A stretch of 64,000 nt of DNA, from assembly GCF_000317515.1 (NCBI RefSeq), contig NC_019738.1, forward strand, positions 4,428,001 through 4,492,000, read 5' to 3'. The position numbers were made by a program, and so were the translations under genes. This document shows positions 1-6,646 of the stretch, piece after piece. The number at the start of each line of letters is the position of its first letter. The stretch's first letter is position 1. The stretch comes from Allocoleopsis franciscana PCC 7113. Its GTDB lineage: Bacteria; Cyanobacteriota; Cyanobacteriia; Cyanobacteriales; Coleofasciculaceae. Below the pieces are notes generated by a model that was not told the DNA's origin, did not search any database, and saw nothing but the letters and a program-made list of their open reading frames with translations.

Positions 1-1
1 A

Positions 2-403
2 CAAATAGCCGACGACCAGACCCGACAAGAAATTCTTGACTGGTATCATTTGAAAGAGAACCTCTATAAAATTCAGGCATCGAAAAAGTTTTTAGAACAA
101 ATCGAAGCAGATTTGTGGCAAGGAGTGGTCGAAGAAGCGATTAGTAAACTCCGGAAAACTAACTATGTCGGGGCTACTAACTTTATAAGTTATCTACGTA
201 AACATAGGCATCGCTTAGTCAATTATATGTACTTTCAAGCCGAACAATTAAGTTCGATTGCTTCGGGAGCTGTAGAGTCTGCGGTCAAACAGATAGACAA
301 GCGGCTACAAATAGTCGGCGCTCAATGGAAGTCCCAAAATTTACCGCAAATGCTGCAACTGCGGTGCGCTTATCTGAATCGACAGCTTGCTCCAAGCGCT
401 TAA
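2..403 (+). CDS. ISKra4-family transposase, C-terminal part (runs off the left edge)
   Basis: The frame is open from the first bases of the window and ends with TAA at 401-403, so this is the 3' end of a longer gene. The visible 133 residues contain DWYHLKENLYK near the edge and, towards the end, SGAVESAVKQIDKRLQI followed by a GAQW motif and an LRCAYLN tail. That arrangement is typical of the C-terminal catalytic region of ISKra4-type DDE transposases, which move the insertion sequence by cut or copy chemistry. The next 80 bp hold no gene but contain one of two inverted hairpins flanking the following ORF. Family assignment is from motif memory, not from a search. Confidence 0.72.
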   Translation, partial: QIADDQTRQEILDWYHLKENLYKIQASKKFLEQIEADLWQGVVEEAISKLRKTNYVGATNFISYLRKHRHRLVNYMYFQAEQLSSIASGAVESAVKQIDKRLQIVGAQWKSQNLPQMLQLRCAYLNRQLAPSA

Positions 404-443
404 AAAACCCAAAAACAGTATGAAAAGAAGCACGCTGCTTTTT

Positions 444-464
444 TTCGCGAGTTACAATCGCGAA
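444..464. repeat. Inverted hairpin, left copy (TTCGCGA stem)
   Basis: The arms TTCGCGA (444-450) and TCGCGAA (458-464) enclose a 7-base loop. A near-identical element in the opposite orientation lies at 907-927, so the ORF between them is bracketed by inverted copies. They may be ends of, or structures within, the ISKra4-type element. Confidence 0.6.
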
Positions 465-482
465 TAATTAGGATTTATCTTT

Positions 483-893
483 ATGCCTCGAAAGACTTCC
501 AAGGATATTGAGCGAGATAAACTCGCTCGATTTGAGCGTATTAAAAAGGCGATAGCAGCGTTAGAAAAACAACAAAGACAAATATTAAAACAGGGTGAGC
601 TGGCTCCATCCGGGGCTTGGGTAGCGCGTTATCAAGTTCGGCAAAATAATAAGAAATATTGGTACTACAAATTACAAGTGCCGACTCCATACTTCCCATG
701 CGCGACCTCCGAAGAGTTGAGTAAATACAAGCATCTGGGGAAAGCTGGTACTACTGACCATATAGATGCTGTCATGTCTGTTTTTAGGCGTTCTGTTATC
801 GATGAGATACAGAAGCTCATCCGTTCCCTAGATGATTGCTTGCTGGATATTACTTCTGGAGCCGAGCAGGAGGAAGAAAAACCGCAGGATTGA
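483..893 (+). CDS. Hypothetical protein associated with the ISKra4-type element
   Basis: This 136-residue protein is highly basic at its N-terminus and probably helical there (about residues 5-40, rich in K, R, E and Q). A short middle segment reads WVARYQVRQNNKKYWYYK, and the C-terminal tail is acidic. I do not recognise a named domain. The arrangement (GAWVAR, a strand-like aromatic segment, a KHLG element, then a helix) resembles small DNA-associated proteins found beside IS elements, but that is a guess. It lies 80 bp after the transposase end and is flanked on both sides by the TTCGCGA hairpins, which suggests it belongs to the mobile element rather than to the host. It could be an accessory or regulatory protein of the IS, or cargo. 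Confidence 0.55.
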   Translation: MPRKTSKDIERDKLARFERIKKAIAALEKQQRQILKQGELAPSGAWVARYQVRQNNKKYWYYKLQVPTPYFPCATSEELSKYKHLGKAGTTDHIDAVMSVFRRSVIDEIQKLIRSLDDCLLDITSGAEQEEEKPQD

Positions 894-906
894 ATCTCCC
901 GAAGTA

Positions 907-927
907 TTCGCGATTATTACTCGCGAA
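907..927. repeat. Inverted hairpin, right copy (TTCGCGA stem)
   Basis: The arms TTCGCGA (907-913) and TCGCGAA (921-927) have a 7-base loop, and one more A/T pair extends the stem. Its reverse complement aligns with the element at 444-464. It sits exactly where the IS4-type transposase downstream loses its N-terminus, so it may mark the right end of the inserted element. Confidence 0.6.
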
Positions 928-960
928 TAATGGCTGTCCCTTTATTTTTGCACAATTGGG

Positions 961-1869
961 ATGCTCCCGACACATGAGCCTTGCGGAAAACAACTAATTA
1001 TCGCCCTAGATAGAACTCAGTGGAAAGAGAATAATATCTTGATGGTGAGTGCGATTTATCAGAAGCGAGCCTTGCCCGTATTTTGGATTTTATTGGATAA
1101 AAAGGGAACCAGTGACCTCAGAGAGCAACAAATCGTTTTGCGACCCGTAATTAAGTTATTTAAAGCCTATAAAATAGTGATTATAGGTGACCGAGAATTT
1201 CATAGTGTCGAACTGGCGTACTGGTTACACAAGCAAAGGGTTAATTTTGTGTTTCGCCAAAAGAAAGACACAACCTTTCGGCAAAATCGACAAAAATTTA
1301 AGTCGCTGTCTCAGGTGGAGATATCTCCTGGGATGAAACAATTTTTAGCTGATATTAACTTGACTCAAAAGAAAGGATTTGGTCGGTTTAATTTAGCGAT
1401 TTATTGGAAGAGAAAATATAAAGGAAAACAACAACAAACCCCTTGGTATCTTTTAACGAATTTACCCGATTGTGAAACGGCTGTCAAAATCTATGGAAAA
1501 CGCTTCGGGATAGAAGCCATGTTTAAAGATTGTAAAACGGGAGGCTATAACCTCGAAGGTTCACAAGCTTCATCCGATAGATTAGTCCGTTTAGTCTTGT
1601 TAATTGCCCTCGCTATGTCTGCTGCGTGGTTGCAGGGTCAACACACCTCAACTGGAGGTCAATCTTTCTATATTTGTCGGCAAAAAGAAACCCACAGAAC
1701 TCGCCGAAGACATAGCAACTTTTGGATAGGTTTATATGGGTACAATTGGATAGCTGCTTTTCATGAGTGTCAGGATTGGGTGGAGGAATTAATCACTTCT
1801 GTTCGCAATAAGCTTCCTTTTTATCAACGGGGGGTGAGGGCGATAACGCTTATACAGAAAGCCTTCTAG
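961..1869 (+). pseudogene. IS4-family transposase, 5'-truncated
   Basis: The remaining 302 residues carry the IS4 catalytic set. The first Asp is in IALDRTQW (about residue 17), the second Asp in GDREF (about residue 77), and the third element is YGKRFGIEAMFKDCK, which fits the IS4 signature Y-2-R-3-E-6-K exactly. The N-terminal domain that normally precedes IALDRTQW (roughly 80-100 residues) is missing. The frame is open upstream only to a stop at 928-930, inside the hairpin that ends the neighbouring element. The best reading is that the ISKra4-type element inserted into, or deleted part of, this gene. ATG 961 is merely the first available start. The protein is unlikely to be active. Confidence 0.82.
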
Positions 1870-1892
1870 GGCGCTTGTCGCCCCCTGAATTA

Positions 1893-1911
1893 CCCCCCTT
1901 TTTAAGGGGGG
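1893..1911. repeat. C-tract/G-tract hairpin repeat
   Basis: CCCCCCTT (1893-1900) pairs with AAGGGGGG (1904-1911) around a TTT loop, followed by a second G run at 1914-1919. Palindromes of this C6/G6 type recur widely in filamentous cyanobacterial genomes. It lies between the IS4 remnant and the CHAT remnant and may mark an old element junction. Confidence 0.5.
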
Positions 1912-1930
1912 CAGGGGGGATCTAGAGGGG

Positions 1931-2557
1931 TTGGGGGAGAGGTCAAAACCGGGTGTACTAGGAACACAAGCCGCCGAATTACTGCAAACTTTGGCAGGTT
2001 CTGCTTTTAAACGTGCTGAAGGAACTCGCTTTTTGGGTGAAGGGATTGCCAAGCTGTTGGGGGTATCGCCTTACTTGGATAAGGAAGCGTTAGCGTCTCG
2101 CTTGACTGGTTGCGAATCTCCCGAAATCCTGCTGATTGCCACTCACGGCTTATTCTCTAGAGAAGTACAACTGCAAGATTGTGTGAATTTAATCCTAGCG
2201 CTGCTGACTTGCCCCAATGGACAAGAAGCAGAACTCTTACAGAAGAACCGGAAGCTGCTGGATAAGACATTGCTGGAGGAGATGGAAAAGGCAGCAGCGA
2301 TACTTGCAGAAAACGAAAACCAGAATGCTGCTGACTGGTTGAGAAATTTTGCCGCGCAAGTCGCTGCAATCATCACCGTCAAACAATTGCAGCAATCTTC
2401 ACTTGGTCTTGCCGTGCTGAAAGAATTACAAAAACTAATACCACAAGATTATCATTTTTGTCAAGATGATAAACCCCTTGAGCATCCCTATTTTTGGGGA
2501 GCCTGGGTATGTCAGGGAGATACGACAGCTATATCCTCATCACAAATTATGCAATAG
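1931..2557 (+). pseudogene. CHAT-domain protein remnant (internally deleted)
   Basis: The 208-residue frame joins separate pieces of a cyanobacterial CHAT (caspase-like) protein. Residues about 14-75 match the CHAT start (EGTRFLGEGIAKLLGV, then LIATHGLF with the catalytic His in HG). The next piece, LILALLTCPNGQEAELLQ to AADWLRNFA, resembles the linker module that normally sits upstream of or between CHAT and TPR parts. The end, HPYFWGAWVCQGD, is the usual CHAT C-terminus. The SACETG-like segment with the catalytic Cys is absent, so protease function is very unlikely. The gene is also cut at its 5' side by the IS4 remnant. It overlaps the 3' end of the convergent DUF1636 gene by 11 bp. Confidence 0.65.
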
Positions 2558-2924
2558 GTGGAATCCGAGCAAGAATACTATTTTTCAACGGTTTAGGACG
2601 ATCCGCCCACGCCAGATAACCCTGTGGATTCTCAAAATACAGCTTGGCACACTTCAAGACGGCCTGTGCACTTTCTTTAGCAGGTAAGTCACCAAATAGA
2701 TAAGTGTACTTACCAGAAGCCACAAACGAAACTGCACAAGAGCGACTGCAAGCACTCATACATTCCACTTCCTGAAGCTTAACTTCATCCCGCAGTTCCC
2801 AAACTGAGTGAAGTTCCTGTAACTGTTCTATCAACTCTTGTCCGTCGCTTTTTCCTTGCGGCTTTCCTTCTGCATAAACAGTCCCACAGGTTTTACAAAC
2901 TAATAAAGCGTGTTGTGTACTCAT
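2547..2924 (-). CDS. DUF1636-family predicted metal-binding protein
   Basis: This 125-residue soluble protein has a thioredoxin-like-ferredoxin cysteine pattern: CKTCG near residue 10, then CMSACSRSCAV near residues 55-65. That is the layout of the DUF1636 (COG5469) predicted metal-binding family, often found among B12- or cobalt-related genes. The ATG lies 4 bp after the stop of the upstream membrane protein, so it is almost certainly the last gene of the cobalamin-riboswitch operon. A role in handling cobalt or an Fe-S cluster for the transporter upstream is inferred from position and cysteines only. Confidence 0.8.
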   Translation of the reverse strand: MSTQHALLVCKTCGTVYAEGKPQGKSDGQELIEQLQELHSVWELRDEVKLQEVECMSACSRSCAVSFVASGKYTYLFGDLPAKESAQAVLKCAKLYFENPQGYLAWADRPKPLKNSILARIPPIA

Positions 2925-2928
2925 GAAT

Positions 2929-4086
2929 TTATTGCCAAACTAAACGGCGTCTTAATTGGATTCCAATCCCCAAACCCAATACTATAAAACTGGTGAAGTA
3001 GCTTAATACAATTAACCGACTTTGTAGGGGAGGAGCCACTCCTTCTACAGAAATTTGCTTGACCACTTTCAAGGGTGAAAATTGTTGTTGAGCTTGGGGT
3101 TGAGGAGAAACTTCTACAGTCACTTTGTGGGGTGCACCGTCAAAAAATTGTTGCTCCCATTTGAGCTGACCTTTTGTATCGGTTACTCCTTGGTAAGCAA
3201 AAGCAACCCATTCCCCCTCAATTGAAGTCGCTTTGATGTTCAAATTGGCATCCGTTACGGGTTGTCCTGTTTGGGTATCCCTGACTTGAACAGCTAAGTT
3301 AGCCAATTGACCGACAGTTGCCTCAATATCGCCTAATATTCGCGCTTCGATACCCTGAGACTGGAGAATGGCCGGCTCTTCCAGCTTTGGATAATGATCT
3401 TTGTGATGATCCGTATGAGACTCTGCAAGTTCAGCGGTGATATTGATGAATAGTAAGGAGATGATCGCAACGATTACTGCCCCACTCAATAAAAATCTTA
3501 CCCGTTGTGGTGCAATTTCTCCCTCTTGAATTTCTTGCCGTCCCCCTAACACTAAGCCACCTCCAACTCCCACTGTCAGTAAAACTAATACTAAAATTCC
3601 CAAATTGCGATATTTAATCCAATTTTCTGGGACTGATAATGTTAGTGTTTGCTGAAATGGACTAAAAGTCTTCTCAACCATTGGGATGACTTCTACTAAC
3701 AGTTGATACTGACCTCGAATTGGTAGTATTTGCTGAATTTGCAATTCCCCCTTGGGAGCAACTGCCTCAATATTGAGTAACTGCGTTCCCTCTACAATTG
3801 GAAAATCGGTGGGAAACCAAGGACTTTTAGGGGGAGTGAGAATTTGTAACCGAATTTTGGCATTCTCTAAAGATTGCCCTGCTGCATCTACGACTTGCAG
3901 CGTTAATTTCACCGGAGACGGGGTTACACTTGCCTCCCCGTCAAAGGGTAAAATTTGGCTAATGGGTGGCTCTGTTAACAGACGCACAGAGGGTTGTGGA
4001 GCCTGAGAAAACACCACCACGCTATAAAAAACTACACCCATCAGACAAACTAGGCTGATGAGAGCAGCCATCTTAAATTTTGACAT
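2929..4086 (-). CDS. Four-TM membrane protein with His-rich loop, probable cobalt-uptake component
   Basis: The 385-residue protein has an N-terminal TM or signal anchor (about residues 7-27), an external beta-rich domain (about 30-155), TMs near 160-180 and 197-216, a second beta-rich domain (about 240-345), and a C-terminal TM (about 355-375) ending in basic residues. Directly after the third TM lies ESHTDHHKDHYPKLEEP, a His/Asp-rich stretch suited to binding a divalent metal. Each soluble domain looks like an Ig-like, carboxypeptidase-regulatory fold. An AGGAG Shine-Dalgarno precedes ATG 4086. It sits between a CbtB-like gene and a DUF1636 gene under a cobalamin riboswitch, so a cobalt transport role is likely. 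It is not CbtA by size or topology, and I cannot name its family. Confidence 0.7.
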   Translation of the reverse strand: MSKFKMAALISLVCLMGVVFYSVVVFSQAPQPSVRLLTEPPISQILPFDGEASVTPSPVKLTLQVVDAAGQSLENAKIRLQILTPPKSPWFPTDFPIVEGTQLLNIEAVAPKGELQIQQILPIRGQYQLLVEVIPMVEKTFSPFQQTLTLSVPENWIKYRNLGILVLVLLTVGVGGGLVLGGRQEIQEGEIAPQRVRFLLSGAVIVAIISLLFINITAELAESHTDHHKDHYPKLEEPAILQSQGIEARILGDIEATVGQLANLAVQVRDTQTGQPVTDANLNIKATSIEGEWVAFAYQGVTDTKGQLKWEQQFFDGAPHKVTVEVSPQPQAQQQFSPLKVVKQISVEGVAPPLQSRLIVLSYFTSFIVLGLGIGIQLRRRLVWQ

Positions 4087-4125
4087 GACTAATTTTGAAC
4101 TCCTGCTATCTCCAGACTTGGAGGA

Positions 4126-4326
4126 TTAGTGACAACCCACCATCAACGTGTGGTGACGTAGGGAATGCATCTGGTTATGAGCAGCAGGATAAGTAGAAAA
4201 GTAAATTGTCCAAAGTGTCAGAACACACAATGAAGTGTAAAGTGTGGCTTGCACCGGCAACGACAACGTGAGACGAACTGTCCGTTGCTTTAGGGAACCA
4301 AGAGTACTAATTGAAGACGTTTTCAT
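4126..4326 (-). CDS. cbtB: CbtB-like cobalt transporter subunit
   Basis: This 66-residue protein has one TM segment (about residues 20-45) and a His-rich C-terminus, HNQMHSLRHHTLMVGCH. A short protein ending in a metal-binding His cluster after one membrane span is the hallmark of CbtB, the small subunit of CbtAB-type cobalt transporters. I chose ATG 4326 because GAGGTC sits 5-10 bases upstream. An earlier in-frame ATG at 4353 has no ribosome site and would run into the riboswitch expression platform. It is the first gene after the cobalamin riboswitch, and the His-rich membrane protein follows 39 bp later. No CbtA-type partner is visible in the window. Confidence 0.78.
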   Translation of the reverse strand: MKTSSISTLGSLKQRTVRLTLSLPVQATLYTSLCVLTLWTIYFSTYPAAHNQMHSLRHHTLMVGCH

Positions 4327-4367
4327 GTTTGACCTCGATCGTGTAGACCGCACATCTGAGTGATCAC

Positions 4368-4495
4368 TCTATCGGTGGGCATTCTGGCTTTTGAGTTCCC
4401 TATGGGTTAACTCAACACAGCTGCGGTACAGCGCCGGATTCGCACCGAACTTTCCCCGTTACCTCTGGTGGCTGACCCCCACTCGAACCGATTAG
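4368..4495 (-). promoter_or_regulatory. Cobalamin (B12) riboswitch
   Basis: Reading the minus strand, the core has GGGAAAGTTCGGTGCGAATC followed by CCGGCGCTGTACCGCAGCTGTG (conserved in B12 elements) and, further on, GCCAGAATGCCCACCG. The outer helix closes with ATCGGT (plus 4487-4492) against ACCGAT (4371-4376), next to GTGGG/CCCAC. A short palindrome, GAGTGATCACTC, follows at the expression platform, about 30 bases before the cbtB start. Adenosyl- or methylcobalamin binding would switch off the operon. The whole CbtB / membrane protein / DUF1636 unit lies downstream with no other obvious promoter. Confidence 0.95.
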
Positions 4496-4871
4496 ATTTT
4501 GGTACTTTACCACACTCACTGCTCTTGGTGGACAGTGAATTTTTTAATATTTTTGAACAATCGTTAGGTGGACACTGCACACTCAGGGTAAGAGGAGGTT
4601 TGCCAGTCTTGGTAAGCAGTGTCTATCCTACATGCTATACATTCACAAGCTTTTTTAATAACAGTGCCAGATGCATCCCATACTTGCTGCTGTGGCTGAT
4701 AACCTCATCTTTTGTTGCATTCCTGCTTGGAGATACGTCGGCTGTTGAAAATTCTTCCTTGTAAATCTGTTGCAACATCTTGACTTCCTTGGAGAAAGAT
4801 GTAACTAATGCATAAGAATATCCAGAAATGAGTTCGGTTTTTCAGTCCTTTACATCGACAAGAGTCAATCA

Positions 4872-5318
4872 ATGAAATTTCACAATTTTAGGTACAGCTA
4901 TCAACACTTATTACAGAAATTTGCGTTGGTGGGTGTGGCTTGTTTCTGCTTAACTTCTTGGGCAGAAGCCGCTAGTGTTATGACCACTAGAGATAGCTTA
5001 TTAGGAAAATTATCATCGGACAAAACTTTAATAGCTCAAGAAAATAACGTTTGCCCAGAAAAGAGTGGGAGGAGTCGATTTGTTAGCGCAGAAACTAAAA
5101 ACTTTTTGGTATATATTTGTGGAGGCGATGAGCCAAATACTTACGTTAGCATAGCCAAAAAAGGCGGAAATAACATTGTTCTTCCCCTATTTAGCTACAA
5201 TGAAGAGCGATTTGTTGCTGTTAATCGTGATACTAGATACATCCTTACTCGCAAAGAATTGACAGTGGTTCAGAACGGACGAGTTATTCTCAGAGAAAGG
5301 GCACAGTGGAAGCAGTAA
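4872..5318 (+). CDS. Secreted hypothetical protein
   Basis: The 148-residue product has a signal peptide: a basic start, the hydrophobic stretch ALVGVACFCLTSW, and a likely cleavage after AEA near residue 33. The mature part is small and strand-rich, with two cysteines (near residues 60 and 83) that could form a disulfide. I recognise no domain. Similar small exported proteins are common in cyanobacteria. It stands alone: the riboswitch operon diverges upstream and a long intergenic region follows. Confidence 0.65.
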   Translation: MKFHNFRYSYQHLLQKFALVGVACFCLTSWAEAASVMTTRDSLLGKLSSDKTLIAQENNVCPEKSGRSRFVSAETKNFLVYICGGDEPNTYVSIAKKGGNNIVLPLFSYNEERFVAVNRDTRYILTRKELTVVQNGRVILRERAQWKQ

Positions 5319-5429
5319 CCCTAAGCGCTTTCACAAGTACTCCTTCGTAGGTATTGGCGATCGGAGGTTTTTGTTGAGTGCGTCGGCAAATATGGCTATG
5401 ACGACCTATCCCGCTGATTATCCAAAGTT

Positions 5430-5567
5430 CTAGCCGTTACTCTCGATTACCTCTGGTGTGAAGTATTCGGTCGGACGCGGTACACCAAAAGTTCCATACT
5501 CCAATCCGCTTGCCACCACATAGGCCACCAGAAAAAAAAGCAACAATACCACTAATTCTTTAGGCAT
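5430..5567 (-). CDS. Small single-TM protein (45 aa)
   Basis: On the minus strand an ATG at 5567 is preceded by GAGG about 10 bases upstream and opens a 45-codon frame ending TAG at 5430-5432. Residues about 4-20 form one membrane span (KELVVLLLFFLVAYVVASG), followed by a Pro/Tyr-rich tail (GVPRPTEYFTPEVIE). The good ribosome site, the clean hydrophobic profile and the charged/Pro tail argue for a real small membrane protein, but I do not know its family. Confidence 0.5.
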   Translation of the reverse strand: MPKELVVLLLFFLVAYVVASGLEYGTFGVPRPTEYFTPEVIESNG

Positions 5568-5689
5568 TACTTTTTCCTCAACAATCGCTTTAGATTCCTG
5601 TCTTAACAAAATTCACCACTAACGCGATCGCTAACGCAGGTAAGTTATAAATACTACAGGGCTTACACAACTGTCATCTTCTCTCGCAA

Positions 5690-5797
5690 GCCGCATCAGG
5701 CAAGGGGATGTCGGAAAGCGCAGCAAGTGCAGGTAATGAGGACTCGCCTAAAAGTCGCAGGGACGTGGATCACAGCAGCCAGAGCATGTCCTGATGG
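5690..5797. other. Possible structured RNA region, no gene
   Basis: In the gene-free stretch 5568-5881, GCATCAGG (5690-5697) can pair with CCTGATG (5790-5796). This closes a 108-base domain that contains further short helices such as GACT/AGTC around 5745-5760. A second inverted pair, ACCGAC/ATCGGT, follows before 5840. I recognise no Rfam family, and the strand is unknown. A hairpin AAAGCAA/TTGCTTT near 5855-5875 could end the fasciclin transcript on the minus strand. Confidence 0.3.
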
Positions 5798-5881
5798 AGC
5801 AACCGACTGAAAACCAATTTTTGGCTCCCAATCGGTAACTGATATTAGGGACACAAAGCAACTATTGCTTTTGTATGGCTT

Positions 5882-6529
5882 CTACCGAACAGAGCTACCA
5901 CTGGTCTTGGACGGCGGATCGACGGGCGGCATAATGACCTTGTCAATGACATGAATGACGCCATTGCTAGCTGGAATGTCTGCTTTAACTACGTTGGCAT
6001 CATTAACCATGACGCCATTCGAGGACACCTTCACTTCCACAGCAGCACCTTCAAGAGTTTCGGCTTCCCCTGATTTCAATGTTTTAGAAGTGTTCTCACC
6101 TGGAACCACATGATAAGTGAGAATTGCAATTAAAGTGTCTCGGTTCTCTGGTTTGAGCAGCTCCTCCACTGTACCTTCGGGCAGCGCCGCAAACGCTTCA
6201 TCCGTTGGTGCAAAAATTGTGAACGGGCCTTCAGACGCTAAGGCTTTATCTAAACCTGCTGCTTTCAAAGCTGCGGTTAAGGTTTTAAAGGAGCCATTAG
6301 CAGCAGCCACATCAACAACGTTGCCGCTTGCCGTTGTCGATGTTTTGGTTGGGGAGGCAGATGGAGTCATCGGCTTAGATTGGTCTTGAGGCTGAGTCCT
6401 CATCGTGGGGGGTTGAGTCTGCATACTGCCTGTTGGCATGTTCTGCGCTAACACCGGAAGCGTCACTAAAGCACTAGCAGCTCCTGCGATCGCGGCAACC
6501 TTCTTAACCGTCTTGGTAAGTCTATCCAT
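5882..6529 (-). CDS. Secreted fasciclin (FAS1) domain protein
   Basis: The 215-residue protein has a signal peptide (basic start, AIAGAASALVTLPVLA, cleavage near residue 28). A Pro/Thr/Ser-rich linker follows (about 30-70), then one FAS1 domain (about 72-205). FAS1 landmarks visible are FKTLTAALKAAGL, the H1-like FTIFAPTDEAFAALP, LTYHVVPG, and the H2-like NGVIHVIDKVIMPP. Such proteins are exported and usually mediate adhesion or matrix contact. An AGGAG ribosome site precedes ATG 6529. No operon partner is evident. Confidence 0.92.
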   Translation of the reverse strand: MDRLTKTVKKVAAIAGAASALVTLPVLAQNMPTGSMQTQPPTMRTQPQDQSKPMTPSASPTKTSTTASGNVVDVAAANGSFKTLTAALKAAGLDKALASEGPFTIFAPTDEAFAALPEGTVEELLKPENRDTLIAILTYHVVPGENTSKTLKSGEAETLEGAAVEVKVSSNGVMVNDANVVKADIPASNGVIHVIDKVIMPPVDPPSKTSGSSVR

Positions 6530-6646
6530 CTTTACCGAAGTCTCCTGTTAAGAGATATTAAGATTTATCATACATAGCTTAATTACATTAAGAAAGGTAA
6601 AGCATCTATCTTTTGGAGGAAGTAGGAACGCTAAAAGGTGAGGTAA

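Noticed and set aside
4468-4764. A 98-codon plus-strand frame
   Set aside because: It overlaps the cobalamin riboswitch on the opposite strand, has no ribosome site and shows no protein features.
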